A DNA stretch of 37,355 bases from assembly GCA_005778225.1 (NCBI GenBank), contig SXPC01000088.1:1-37355 (forward strand), in the 5' to 3' direction. The DNA comes from Planctomyces sp. Lineage in GTDB: Bacteria; Planctomycetota; Planctomycetia; Planctomycetales; Planctomycetaceae. Positions within the stretch are counted from its first letter, which is position 1; each line of letters opens with the position of its first letter. The position numbers and the translations under genes were made by a program. Shown in pieces: positions 27,677-37,286 of this stretch. The notes beneath the pieces were generated by a model, which was not told the DNA's origin, made no database searches, and worked only from the letters and a program-made list of their open reading frames with translations.

Positions 27677-29284
27677 TCACTGAGCCGGCTTCTCAGCCTT
27701 CACATCCGCTTCCGCAGCGGGTTTCTTCTTCCATGGGGGAAGTTCAACCTTGGGAGGAACCAACGGACACAAGTACGACCATGTCTCGCTGAACTGTTCT
27801 TCGCCATCTTTCAGGCCGATTCGCAATTCAATCGGACCTTCCTTCGTTGGCTTGACCGTCATCTTGGCCGTCCATAAGCCTTTGTCACTCTTCTCGCATT
27901 TGTTCTCGGTGACGGCAGCACGGATCGACAGAATCTGAATCACCGGCGGCTTCGAAGCATCCCGATAATCGAGTCCCGGTCCATTGAAATCAACTTCCAG
28001 GAAGATCGTTCCGTCGGCATCTCGCGTCACGCGATGAGCGACGGCTTTTGCTTTATCATGCTCTGGACGATCACCCAGGAAATAAGAGATTTGATAGCTC
28101 AATTCAATCGAAGAACCGGGCTCGATCTTCTTCTCTGGCACCCACCAGGCTGCAATGTTATCGATCCCCTCGTGAGGTGCATCGAGTTCCAGCAGTTCCA
28201 GTCGACCAGGTCCCCAGTCTGATTTCGGCTCAATCCACACACTTGGTCGCATGTGATAAAGAGCCTCATCATCGAGATAGCTCTCTTTGCGTGTATCGCG
28301 CTGAATCAGTCCAAATCCCTTAAACGAATTCTGGTAAGGCAGCTGCACGATCGAAGGATATGACTGCTGATTCAACGCCCGCCACAACCACTTCCCATCC
28401 TGCTCGAGGACCTGCAGTCCATCAGAATCGTGAACTTCCGGACGATGGTCACCTTCCGGTCCCTTCAGCCCATCACCCCACAACCACATGCTGCTCATCG
28501 GAGCAATCCCGACCTTCTCCGGTGCCTTGCGGAAGTACAGCGTCTCATGCACATCGATCGTCGTCGCGACATTCCCAGCCGTCAGCAGAAACTCGTAGGC
28601 ACCACTGACACTCGGGCTGTCCATTAAGGCGAAGACCTTTAACGTCGTGTCGCCCGGCTTGGGCTTGACGATCCAGTACTCGCGGAAAATCGGAAACTCT
28701 TCCACCTTTGGCAACCCGCAATCCAGAGCCAATCCACGGGTCGAAGTTCCCAGGATCGTATTGGCAGCTCGAGCGCGGAAGTAGCTTGCCCCCACGAAAC
28801 TGAAGATCTCCTGCAGCTGGATATCTCCGGGGAAAACGGTCTTCACACGAAAGCCCGCAAACCCGAGGTCGTCCGGAATGGACAGCTTGGCTGCATCACC
28901 CAGATAGTGAAAGTAGTTCTTGGAAAACGGGAGTGACTTTGATTTGGCATCCGAGACAATGTTCAACTTGACATCATCAACCGCGACATAGCCTTTATGG
29001 TAAAAGCCGAGACGAAAAGGCAGAATCGTATCGTTCCAGATTTCCTTGCCGTCCGTAAAACCAATGTGTCGAAACTCGTCGTACGTCATTTCCTTCAGAA
29101 ACTGCGGTATGACCGGTTGAGGCACATAGTCCTTTCCAGCGGTCGCTTTCGCGAGCGTCTGGACGTCCGCATAAGACGCAATGTTCGGTTTCTCTTGAGC
29201 CATCACCTCTCCAAAAGAGGTCAACAGGCTGATCATCAGCATTACCGCAACAAGAAGACGTGAGCAATTCATCATTCTGGGCAT
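27677..29284 (-). CDS. opgG: Periplasmic glucan biosynthesis protein (MdoG/OpgG family)
   Basis: Signal peptide; LGFYHKGYVAVDDVKLNIVSDAKSKSLPFSKNYFHYLG...AGFRVKTVFPGDIQLQEIFSFVGASYFRARAANTILGTSTRGLALDCGLPKVEEFPIFREYWI; MWLWGDGLKGPEGDHRPEVHDSDGLQVLEQDGKWLWRAL. Confidence 0.92.
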   Translation of the reverse strand: MPRMMNCSRLLVAVMLMISLLTSFGEVMAQEKPNIASYADVQTLAKATAGKDYVPQPVIPQFLKEMTYDEFRHIGFTDGKEIWNDTILPFRLGFYHKGYVAVDDVKLNIVSDAKSKSLPFSKNYFHYLGDAAKLSIPDDLGFAGFRVKTVFPGDIQLQEIFSFVGASYFRARAANTILGTSTRGLALDCGLPKVEEFPIFREYWIVKPKPGDTTLKVFALMDSPSVSGAYEFLLTAGNVATTIDVHETLYFRKAPEKVGIAPMSSMWLWGDGLKGPEGDHRPEVHDSDGLQVLEQDGKWLWRALNQQSYPSIVQLPYQNSFKGFGLIQRDTRKESYLDDEALYHMRPSVWIEPKSDWGPGRLELLELDAPHEGIDNIAAWWVPEKKIEPGSSIELSYQISYFLGDRPEHDKAKAVAHRVTRDADGTIFLEVDFNGPGLDYRDASKPPVIQILSIRAAVTENKCEKSDKGLWTAKMTVKPTKEGPIELRIGLKDGEEQFSETWSYLCPLVPPKVELPPWKKKPAAEADVKAEKPAQ

Positions 29285-29631
29285 AAAGTGTCAGAGCGCT
29301 CGCGAGAGAAAGATGGACAGGAAATTGTTCGGGCCAACGAACAACCACGCACACTGTTCAACCAGTGAACGCAATCACTCCGAAGACCGTTATAGCGTAT
29401 CGGCACGGCAACCGACGTCAAGCAGAGACCCAATTTCCGAGAACTCTCCCAAGCAATTCGTCCCCTCCAATCAACACCTCGCGATTCGACTTGGCGTCTA
29501 TAATTCAAAAACTTCCCGATTACCGCCCCCCAAAATGCTCATTCTTATCCCGCCCCTACTCCCCCCCGGACGCAAGGGCTGGTTCCGACCGAAGCATTCT
29601 TCTTACAAGACAAACACCCTGAAAGCCCCCC

Positions 29632-30834
29632 ATGGATCTTACCTCCGCTCACCCCTACTGGCTTCTCAATAACGGCCTCCTCCACAATTACCCCCACCTT
29701 GACCGTCACCTCGAAGCTGACGTCACCGTCATCGGCGGCGGCATCACAGGTAGCCTCATCGCCCACAAGCTCACCGAGATCGGCAAGAAAGTCATCGTCC
29801 TCGACAGACGCGATATCGCCCTCGGCAGCACCGCCGCCTGCACGGCACTCCTGCAATACGAGATCGATCTCTCCCTCGTCGACATGGCCGAAAAAATCGG
29901 TTTGGAAAACGCCAATCGCGCCTACCGATTATCCCACTGGTCCATCGACGAACTCGCTCGCATCTGCTCAACACTCAATCCCAGCATCGGCTTCGAAAAG
30001 AAAACCAGTATCTACCTCGCGGACACCGAAGACGCTGCAGAGCACTTGCATCGCGAGTTCATCGCCCGTGACGCGATCAGACTTGATGTCGAACTCCTCG
30101 ACAACACCCAGATCCAAAACCGCTTTCCCCTCAAAGGCACTGCCGCCCTTGTCACGAATCAGGCCGCGACTTGTGATCCTCACCGCCTCTGTCACGAACT
30201 CCTCCAAGCCGCCATGTCCCAAGGCTGCCAGGTCTATGACCGCACCGAAATGCTCAAGCTCGAAACCCGCAACGACAAGCTCGTGATTCGCACTAGCCGA
30301 GGATATGACATCACAACAACCGACATCGTCATGGCGACTGGCTACGAAGCCTCCGACATGCTCAAGGAAAAAGTCGTCGACCTCGACTCCACCTATGCCC
30401 TCGTCTCGGAACCTCTCGATCAATCATGCCCCTGGAAGAAAGATTGGATCCTCTGGCAGGCACAAACCCCGTACCTCTATCTGCGTCTCACACCCGACGG
30501 CAGACTGATGGCCGGCGGCGAAGACGATGAATTCCAGAACCCGACCTTGCGCGATGCAAGCCTCCCCTCAAAAACCAAAACGATCCATCGCAAACTCCAC
30601 GACCTCCTCCCCGGCATGGTCTGGGAACCCGAATTCTCCTGGGCGGGCACTTTCGGCAAAACTCAAGATGGCCTCGCCTACATCGGCATCCCCGAAGAAC
30701 ACCCTCACATCTACTTCGCATTAGGCTTCGGCGGCAACGGCGTCACCTTCAGCTGCATCGCCCGGGACGTCATCGCCGCTGAACTCCAGGGCAACTCCCA
30801 TCCGGACGCCGATTTGTTTCGATTTGGCAGATAG
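29632..30834 (+). CDS. FAD-dependent oxidoreductase (DAO family)
   Basis: ADVTVIGGGITGSLIAHKLTEIGKKVIVLDRRDIALGSTAAC; C-terminal FALGFGGNGVTFSCIARDVIAAEL. Confidence 0.92.
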   Translation: MDLTSAHPYWLLNNGLLHNYPHLDRHLEADVTVIGGGITGSLIAHKLTEIGKKVIVLDRRDIALGSTAACTALLQYEIDLSLVDMAEKIGLENANRAYRLSHWSIDELARICSTLNPSIGFEKKTSIYLADTEDAAEHLHREFIARDAIRLDVELLDNTQIQNRFPLKGTAALVTNQAATCDPHRLCHELLQAAMSQGCQVYDRTEMLKLETRNDKLVIRTSRGYDITTTDIVMATGYEASDMLKEKVVDLDSTYALVSEPLDQSCPWKKDWILWQAQTPYLYLRLTPDGRLMAGGEDDEFQNPTLRDASLPSKTKTIHRKLHDLLPGMVWEPEFSWAGTFGKTQDGLAYIGIPEEHPHIYFALGFGGNGVTFSCIARDVIAAELQGNSHPDADLFRFGR

Positions 30835-30900
30835 CTTAGTTAATTGTGGTTCAGCAGGTGGGACAACTATCTGTGATCCAAATTCGTTGATGCAGCTTGA

Positions 30901-31461
30901 TCAGACTTTTTCTGTTTCGAGCTGCTTCGTATTTCTTATCAACTCGATTGATTCGAGCGAAGTGGACGCTAAAAGGCTACCAGGAAATTCGAGCAGAACT
31001 TCCTGGTAGGCTCGAGTTGCTTCATCAATTTTCTGATCACGTGTCAGCGTGAAAGCAAGATTACAAAGGCACATCTCTCGAAACGAGATTGCAGAAGCAC
31101 TGAGCATCGTTACAACTCGAAATCGGTCGATCCATTGATGTTCAGCCAGAAAATCAGCACATTCCCGAAATGACAAAATTGCCGCGTCGAATGCTTTCGC
31201 ATGCAGACACTTCATCCCCCGATAGTAGCCACTGAGAATGATGCGCCGAGATACGAATGCATATCCAGCGAAAAGTATCCCCGAAGCAATCATCCCATAA
31301 ACACCACCGACAGAATGACCAATCAGCACCAAGGCCAACTGGATACCGACTAGCAGTGGCAACGTCAGCCAGTTGATGGGTCGATAAGTTATTTGTCTCT
31401 TTGATGGCATCCCTAGTTTTCCCATCTGGCAAGTAGTTTGAGTTCTTTCCATGCGGATCAT
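30901..31461 (-). CDS. Hypothetical membrane protein with TPR-like C-terminal region
   Basis: Two hydrophobic segments (LTLPLLVGIQLALVLIGHSVGGVYGMIASGILFAGYAFV) followed by helical repeats ending DEATRAYQEVLLEFPGSLLA. Start uncertain. Confidence 0.62.
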   Translation of the reverse strand: MIRMERTQTTCQMGKLGMPSKRQITYRPINWLTLPLLVGIQLALVLIGHSVGGVYGMIASGILFAGYAFVSRRIILSGYYRGMKCLHAKAFDAAILSFRECADFLAEHQWIDRFRVVTMLSASAISFREMCLCNLAFTLTRDQKIDEATRAYQEVLLEFPGSLLASTSLESIELIRNTKQLETEKV

Positions 31462-31667
31462 ACTTTTTACAAGCTAGCGATACCAGAATTCCTAACTCAA
31501 AAATAAAAGTGCCTCGTCGCTTTGTGTCGTTTTGTTTCGCTGAGACATTTTTGATGATCCATCTCAACCCGAAATAAAGAAAACTTTATCCCCACTTTAC
31601 TCCGCTCTCATTACCGCCGCTAAAATCACATCACTCTATCACCGTTTCTCACATAGCGTACGCCCCC

Positions 31668-32360
31668 ATGAGCATCCGCATTCTCGCCATCGAAGACGAA
31701 AAACCGATCGCCGACTTCCTCATCCGCGGCTTGACCGAAGAAGGGTATCAGGTCGAGCACGCCCCCGATGGGCAATCCGGCTGGCTAGCTCTTCAGCAAC
31801 AGACCTGGGATCTCGTCCTCCTCGACTGGTGGCTTCCAGGCGAAGACGGCATCAACCTTCTCAAACGCTTTCGCACACGTAACCGCACGACTCCCGTCCT
31901 CTTTCTCACCGCCCGCGATGGCATCAACGAACGGGTCAACGGACTCGACGCCGGCGCTGACGATTACCTCACCAAACCCTTTGCCTTTGAAGAACTCCTC
32001 GCCCGCATCCGAGCCTTACTCCGACGTCCCACCCAATCCGATTCCCTCCATCTCGAATTCAGCGATATCAAAGTCGACCTCGCCCGCCAGTCCGCCACCC
32101 GCGCCGGAGAACCTCTCGACCTGACCGCTAAGGAACTCTCGCTGCTCATCTACTTCCTGCGCAATCCCCATCGCGTCCTCACCCGCACCCGCATCTACGA
32201 GACCGTCTGGGACGAAAACTTCGACGGCCTCTCCAACACCCTCGAAGTCCACGTGAAAGAGCTTCGTCGCAAACTCGAGAAACTCGGCCCTCGAGTCATC
32301 AGCACACGACGAGGCCAAGGCTACATTCTCGAGGAGTCAAGCACATGCTCCGACGCATGA
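31668..32360 (+). CDS. OmpR/PhoB-family response regulator
   Basis: ILAIEDEKPIADFLIRGLTEEGYQVE...DLVLLDWWLPGEDGINLLKRFR...GADDYLTKPFAFEELLARIRALLRR; winged helix C-terminus ISTRRGQGYILEE. Confidence 0.95.
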   Translation: MSIRILAIEDEKPIADFLIRGLTEEGYQVEHAPDGQSGWLALQQQTWDLVLLDWWLPGEDGINLLKRFRTRNRTTPVLFLTARDGINERVNGLDAGADDYLTKPFAFEELLARIRALLRRPTQSDSLHLEFSDIKVDLARQSATRAGEPLDLTAKELSLLIYFLRNPHRVLTRTRIYETVWDENFDGLSNTLEVHVKELRRKLEKLGPRVISTRRGQGYILEESSTCSDA

Positions 32361-33766
32361 CACTGACAACTCGCGTCTGCGCCTTCTTCCTGGGCATCCT
32401 CGCGATCTGCTTTGGCGTCTACTCCATCATCTTCTACGGCATCGCGGCTCATCACATTCGCTATGAGTTCGATCACGAACTCCACTCGGCACTCAGTTCA
32501 CTGGCAGCCGCCGTCGAAGTCGAAGAGACCGAAGCCAAATGGCAGCCCCTCGAACACGCCATCTCTCTGGGCCCCAATCAAGCCGCTGACAACATCGCCT
32601 GGCTTGTCCTGGGCGATCAAAACCAAATCGTCGAACAATCGACCAATTCGATCAGCGATCTCTACGAAACCGCCAAACGACTCTCAGCCAGACAGCCCCT
32701 CCCTTCGCATGTCTTCTCACTCCGCGAGCCCCATAACCACCGGGACTATATCTACGAACGACTCCGAGCCCCGAAACCCGCACGCGAAGACCGTCAACCC
32801 GATGAGTTCGACGAACTCCTGATCATCGTCTCACGTTCCACCATTCCGCGAAATCAGGTTCTTTATCAACTCGCCCTGCTCGTCACATTCGTTCCATTGA
32901 TTGTCCTTGCCATTGTCGCCATGTTAGCTCGCTGGATGGTCCAGAAAGCCCTCCGCCCCGTCCACGACATGGCTTACCAGGCCCAGTCCATCCAGGGCAG
33001 CGACTTCAATCAACGCCTCAATCTCCCCCCCTACAACGACGAACTCACCAACCTCGGCTACGCGTTCAACCAACTCCTCGACCGCCAGCAACTCGCCTTC
33101 GACCAGCAACGACGCTTCGCCGGCGACGCCGCTCACGAACTCCGCACACCGCTGACTGTCCTGCTTGGCCACATCGACGTCACCCTCCGTCGTCAACGCA
33201 GCACGGACGAATACACCAGCAACCTCCAACTCCTGCGCAACCAGACGATCGACCTTCAGCGCATCGTCGAATCTCTGCTCTTCCTCGCTCGCGCCAACAA
33301 CGACGCCATTCCGCCTCAACTCGAAGACGTCTCACTCCATCACTGGCTCACCAACTACTGGCAGAGCAGGGCGGACACCACCCGTCGCAGCGATCTCCAC
33401 CTCGACAACCAGATCCCCACCTCAACCATAATTCGCGCGACCAGCCCACTCCTCAGCCGCATCGTCGATAACCTGGTCTCAAACGCCATCAAGTACACAC
33501 CCCCCGGCTCGAAAATCACCCTCACCGGCCGCATCGAAAATCAATCCGCCGTCATCTCTGTCATCGACGAAGGCCCCGGTATCCCCGACGCAGACCTCCC
33601 TCACATCTTCGAACCCTTTTTTCGCTCCCACACCTCCACCATCCCCGGCACCGGCCTGGGCCTCGCCATCGCCCAACGCATCACTCACGTCCTCGGCGGT
33701 ACGCTCACCGTCGCCAACAACACCCTCAGAGGCAGCACCTTCACTCTTGAACTTCCTGCGAAATAA
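32345..33766 (+). CDS. Sensor histidine kinase (two TM, HAMP, HisKA, HATPase_c), partner of the upstream OmpR regulator
   Basis: FAGDAAHELRTPLTVLLGHIDVTLRRQR; HATPase DEGPGIPDADLPHIFEPFFRS...GTGLGLAIAQRI. Overlaps the regulator gene (alternative start 32357, ATGA overlap). Confidence 0.94.
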   Translation: MLRRMTLTTRVCAFFLGILAICFGVYSIIFYGIAAHHIRYEFDHELHSALSSLAAAVEVEETEAKWQPLEHAISLGPNQAADNIAWLVLGDQNQIVEQSTNSISDLYETAKRLSARQPLPSHVFSLREPHNHRDYIYERLRAPKPAREDRQPDEFDELLIIVSRSTIPRNQVLYQLALLVTFVPLIVLAIVAMLARWMVQKALRPVHDMAYQAQSIQGSDFNQRLNLPPYNDELTNLGYAFNQLLDRQQLAFDQQRRFAGDAAHELRTPLTVLLGHIDVTLRRQRSTDEYTSNLQLLRNQTIDLQRIVESLLFLARANNDAIPPQLEDVSLHHWLTNYWQSRADTTRRSDLHLDNQIPTSTIIRATSPLLSRIVDNLVSNAIKYTPPGSKITLTGRIENQSAVISVIDEGPGIPDADLPHIFEPFFRSHTSTIPGTGLGLAIAQRITHVLGGTLTVANNTLRGSTFTLELPAK

Positions 33767-33803
33767 TTGACTACCACCCGACGAAGCATTTAGAACCTTT
33801 CGC

Positions 33804-34547
33804 TCAAATCCCGTCGTCATCTTCTACGGCGTTGGAACGAAACAGGGTGCCGTCAGGCATCTTGAAATCAAGGCTCTCAGCACCGTAAATCTTTTTGATG
33901 ACCAGCGTAGGAAGGGTGGTTACGGAGTATTGGATTGCATAAACAATCACGATAGCACCGAGTATTTTAAACCATCCTGTGTTCTTGACGAGGAAATAAC
34001 GTTTGACTTTTGAAGTTCGAAAGTAGATCAGAAACGCCAACGCAACCACGGCGTAAATCAGTTGAAATACCATGATCATTTCGGCAGTGACATTGGGAGG
34101 AAGATTCGTCTGACGAGACATTCCCAACAAGAATGAGTAGGCCGTGCTCACCAACACCATGACGGCGGAGCCAATGGTATACCACCATGCCCACTGAAAA
34201 CCTTTCAGGTAGGCCACTCCGATCGCCACTTTGATCGCTAGTGACACGATCGATGTCGCTAAAGATACCCACATAAGTACTTGATTCTGCTGACCGATGG
34301 TCACCACAATCCCGACAAGTCCAAATGCCCCAAAAATGGCGCTGATAAAGTCGAGATAAGCCAGTGCTTTCACGCCTCCTGGAACCTTAGGCCGAGTCAA
34401 TTCGTCATGTCTTGCAACATCCGTCTGGCAATGCGGGCAGACCGTGGCTATCAAATCAATCGCTTCACCGCACACAGGACATTCATGATCCGTATTCGGC
34501 TCGACGGGAGGAGCATAAAAGTTGACGTTTCCATCTGTTTTTTCCAT
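33804..34547 (-). CDS. Zinc-ribbon multi-TM membrane protein (paralog A)
   Basis: NVNFYAPPVEPNTDHECPVCGEAIDLIATVCPHCQTDVARHDELTRPKVPGGVKALAYLDF then 4-5 TM segments. ORF opens at 34568. Confidence 0.75.
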   Translation of the reverse strand: MEKTDGNVNFYAPPVEPNTDHECPVCGEAIDLIATVCPHCQTDVARHDELTRPKVPGGVKALAYLDFISAIFGAFGLVGIVVTIGQQNQVLMWVSLATSIVSLAIKVAIGVAYLKGFQWAWWYTIGSAVMVLVSTAYSFLLGMSRQTNLPPNVTAEMIMVFQLIYAVVALAFLIYFRTSKVKRYFLVKNTGWFKILGAIVIVYAIQYSVTTLPTLVIKKIYGAESLDFKMPDGTLFRSNAVEDDDGI

Positions 34548-34667
34548 GTTCTCTGGCATACTCGACACTAATCTTTCTGCATGAAACGTAGAAGGCGATT
34601 GAACTCGGTAATGGGACCGTGAAGATCAGTTGAATGACGTGTTGTCAAAAACCTGTAAGTTCTCACC

Positions 34668-35333
34668 TTACTGCCGTAGTCCACCCGGCCCGAGTAACGC
34701 AATCGCCAGTAAGATCGGACCAGCGAAGAAGACGAACTGGCAGACAAAGACCACAACAATCGCGATGATCGTCTTCAATACCCCGGCATCCTTGACCAGA
34801 AAGAAGTCCTTTACATCCTGCTTACGAAAAGAATATAGGATTACGACGGCCACGAATGACATGAAAACCAGTGGCAGAATCTGAGATCTTTCAGCCCGAT
34901 TTTGAATCAGAGCAACCACAGTCACGATGGGATATATGATTGACGCAAGCGTGGACACGGCAATGGTGTACCACCAGGACCAACGGTAGCCCTTCAAATA
35001 AGAGATGCCCAGCGACAGAAATAGCGTGGTCACAATTCCTATCGAAACCACAGGAATCCAAATGGCAACCGGAAATTTCGCTGACTTTGGCTGGATGGAC
35101 AACAGCGACAGAAAACTGATTCCAAACAAAAACACGCAAAAGAAACACAGGTAAGCCAATGCTCTGACACCACGAGGAACCTTGGAACGAATATTGCCGC
35201 CTATCGCGACAAAATCGGCCTGGCAATACGGGCAGATCCGAGCCTTGAGTTCTATCGTCTCACCGCAGGCTGGGCATTCGTGATCATCTGCAGCAGTTGC
35301 GGGGGCTTCGTAAAAGTTAACTGCCTCAGTCAT
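34668..35333 (-). CDS. Zinc-ribbon multi-TM membrane protein (paralog B)
   Basis: AVNFYEAPATAADDHECPACGETIELKARICPYCQADFVAIGGNIRSKVPRGVRALAYLCFF; same architecture as paralog A. ORF opens at 35348. Confidence 0.75.
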   Translation of the reverse strand: MTEAVNFYEAPATAADDHECPACGETIELKARICPYCQADFVAIGGNIRSKVPRGVRALAYLCFFCVFLFGISFLSLLSIQPKSAKFPVAIWIPVVSIGIVTTLFLSLGISYLKGYRWSWWYTIAVSTLASIIYPIVTVVALIQNRAERSQILPLVFMSFVAVVILYSFRKQDVKDFFLVKDAGVLKTIIAIVVVFVCQFVFFAGPILLAIALLGPGGLRQ

Positions 35334-35456
35334 TAACACATTTCGCATGATAAGAGTGGAGATCGCGAGCGAGCCCCATTCAACCTCAACTGGCTGAGCG
35401 TGTCAAACATTCACCAGGAGAAACCGATGGAAACTTGAAATCATTCGTCGCGAGTC

Positions 35457-36242
35457 CTACTTCTTCGCTTTCACCGCCTGCCCCGCACAAATCGCCGCGA
35501 ACCAGCGAGGAATAAAACGCGGTCCCTCCGTCAGCAGCTTGTTCTTGAATCCATCCACGACGAGGCTCTTCTTGCGATCCAGCCCCTTCAGCGCCGTCGC
35601 AACAACCTGCTGGACCGTTCGTACCCCACCAACCGCGGCGTTCTGAGCTGAAGCACGTTCGAAGAGCTCCGTCTTCGTCGTCCCCGGACACAGCCCCAGC
35701 ACGCGGACATTGCGACCTCGACATTCTTCCCACAACGCCACCGAGAACGAAATCACAAACGCCTTAGTCGCCGCGTAGGTCGTCAGCAGAGGGATCGGCT
35801 GGAAGCCTGCAATCGACGCCACGTTGATCACGCCCCCCATGCGACGCTCGAGCATCCCCGGGAGGTAGATGTGAGTCAGGTCGACCATCGCAGTGATGTT
35901 GACCATGATCTCCTTATGTTCTTGAGCAGGATCGATCGTCTCGAACGGGCCATACGTCATGAAGCCGGCGTTATTAATCAGCAGGTCGACTGTGACGCCG
36001 GTCTTTTTGACCTCCTCGGCGAGTTCCGTCGCTGCGGTATCTCGACTCAGGTCGCAGCCGATAACATGGACCTGAGTTCCATGCTTGGTCCTGAGGTCAC
36101 TGGCAATCACGTTCATCTGGTCGGTATTGCGAGCCACCAGAACGAGGTTCATCCCTCGTGCTGCGAGCACTCGCGCGAACTCTTCGCCAATACCAATCGA
36201 TGCGCCAGTAATGAGAGCCGTGTGACCGCGATAAGGAAACAT
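35457..36242 (-). CDS. SDR family NAD(P)-dependent oxidoreductase
   Basis: TALITGASIGIGEEFARVLAARGMNLVLVARN; LLINNAGFMTYG; catalytic YAATKAFVISFS; start set at 36242 (MFPYRGHTALITG). Confidence 0.92.
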   Translation of the reverse strand: MFPYRGHTALITGASIGIGEEFARVLAARGMNLVLVARNTDQMNVIASDLRTKHGTQVHVIGCDLSRDTAATELAEEVKKTGVTVDLLINNAGFMTYGPFETIDPAQEHKEIMVNITAMVDLTHIYLPGMLERRMGGVINVASIAGFQPIPLLTTYAATKAFVISFSVALWEECRGRNVRVLGLCPGTTKTELFERASAQNAAVGGVRTVQQVVATALKGLDRKKSLVVDGFKNKLLTEGPRFIPRWFAAICAGQAVKAKK

Positions 36243-36318
36243 GTCGTAGAGCCGTCCTGAATAGTTTTCGCAGATGAATGGAAGAAATCTTCCGCTGAAG
36301 ATTACTTCAAACGCCCGC

Positions 36319-37077
36319 TCAAACCAACCGACGCAAGGGGAAGACTTCGACATTCACTCCGGGACTGGCCACCATATGCGCCGGCTCCCCGCTGACTGGA
36401 ATTCCCGCCGCATCAAGCAATGACTGCTCGCAATGCTCAAGCGTCGCGTCTCGCAAAGAGTAGGGACGATGATGCACATTACCCTGATACAACCCGCCGC
36501 GTGGTGATTGGGCATAGAGAATGTACCGCTCGATCAGAAAGTGATCGAGCGTCCCCGGCTCAGCGCAGGGCAGGGGACTGCCAAGTCGGGCTGCACAGTT
36601 CAATTGACCGGTCGTCTGATTTTTACGTTGACTGGAGAACGCCCAGTAATCCGTCTCGATCCGCGACATCATCCTCGCGTCATAGTAACTCAGATACCAG
36701 AACCACCGCGCCAGCTTGACGGCAATCGGATTAGATGCATCCAGACTGAAAAACCACACGCCGGGATCGCGTCCCCGGTAATGCACATAGGTCCGCACGT
36801 TCGTTTCAAGAAACGCAGAAATCCCACGCACCGCTGGCGACCACCACGGCCTTACCCCTGACATCTCAAAAGGGACCAACCCAATCCACGCATCCCCGTC
36901 CCAGGTATCGAGAGTCAATTGAGACGGTATCAGAGGAGCAACAAGCTCCGCCGGAACACGCCAGTGAATAAACAACAAATTCGACCACCGATGATACCCC
37001 ACCAGCGGATAACCTGGCCGAAGCGTCGGAGTCATTCGATCAATCGACAACATAGTCATGACAATGAACATTCGCAT
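36319..37077 (-). CDS. DUF2071 (YqjF-like) family protein
   Basis: HRWSNLLFIHWRVPAELVAPLIPSQLTLDTWDGDAWIGLVPFEMSGVRPWWSPAVRGISAFLETNVRTYVHYRGRDPGVWFFSLDASN. Start uncertain (37077 or 37053; ORF opens at 37176). Confidence 0.8.
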   Translation of the reverse strand: MRMFIVMTMLSIDRMTPTLRPGYPLVGYHRWSNLLFIHWRVPAELVAPLIPSQLTLDTWDGDAWIGLVPFEMSGVRPWWSPAVRGISAFLETNVRTYVHYRGRDPGVWFFSLDASNPIAVKLARWFWYLSYYDARMMSRIETDYWAFSSQRKNQTTGQLNCAARLGSPLPCAEPGTLDHFLIERYILYAQSPRGGLYQGNVHHRPYSLRDATLEHCEQSLLDAAGIPVSGEPAHMVASPGVNVEVFPLRRLV

Positions 37078-37083
37078 GTAACT

Positions 37084-37118
37084 GTAGGGTGCCGGTGAGT
37101 CTTCGAACCGCACCAAAT
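37084..37118 (+). repeat. Dispersed repeat copy GTAGGGTGCCGGTGAGTCTTCGAACCGCACCAAAT
   Basis: Shares both blocks with 27578-27630. Here it sits just upstream of the DUF2071 gene. Confidence 0.7.
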
Positions 37119-37218
37119 CGACACCCAGCGTCATTAAACTTTCGTACCGCATTTGCCTCGATTCGCAAAGCCTCACGAACGTCCTACTGCTTTAACCGCA
37201 GATATACCAAAGTGTTCA

Positions 37219-37260
37219 CAAAAAAAAGACGCCCCGGCTTTCACACGCGGGACGTCTTTC
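37219..37260 (-). terminator. Intrinsic terminator of the gene entering from the right edge
   Basis: Minus strand AAAGACGTCCCGCGTGTGAAAGCCGGGGCGTCTTTTTTTTGTG. Confidence 0.85.
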
Positions 37261-37286
37261 TGAGTTGTCAGTCGTCGGGATGACGA

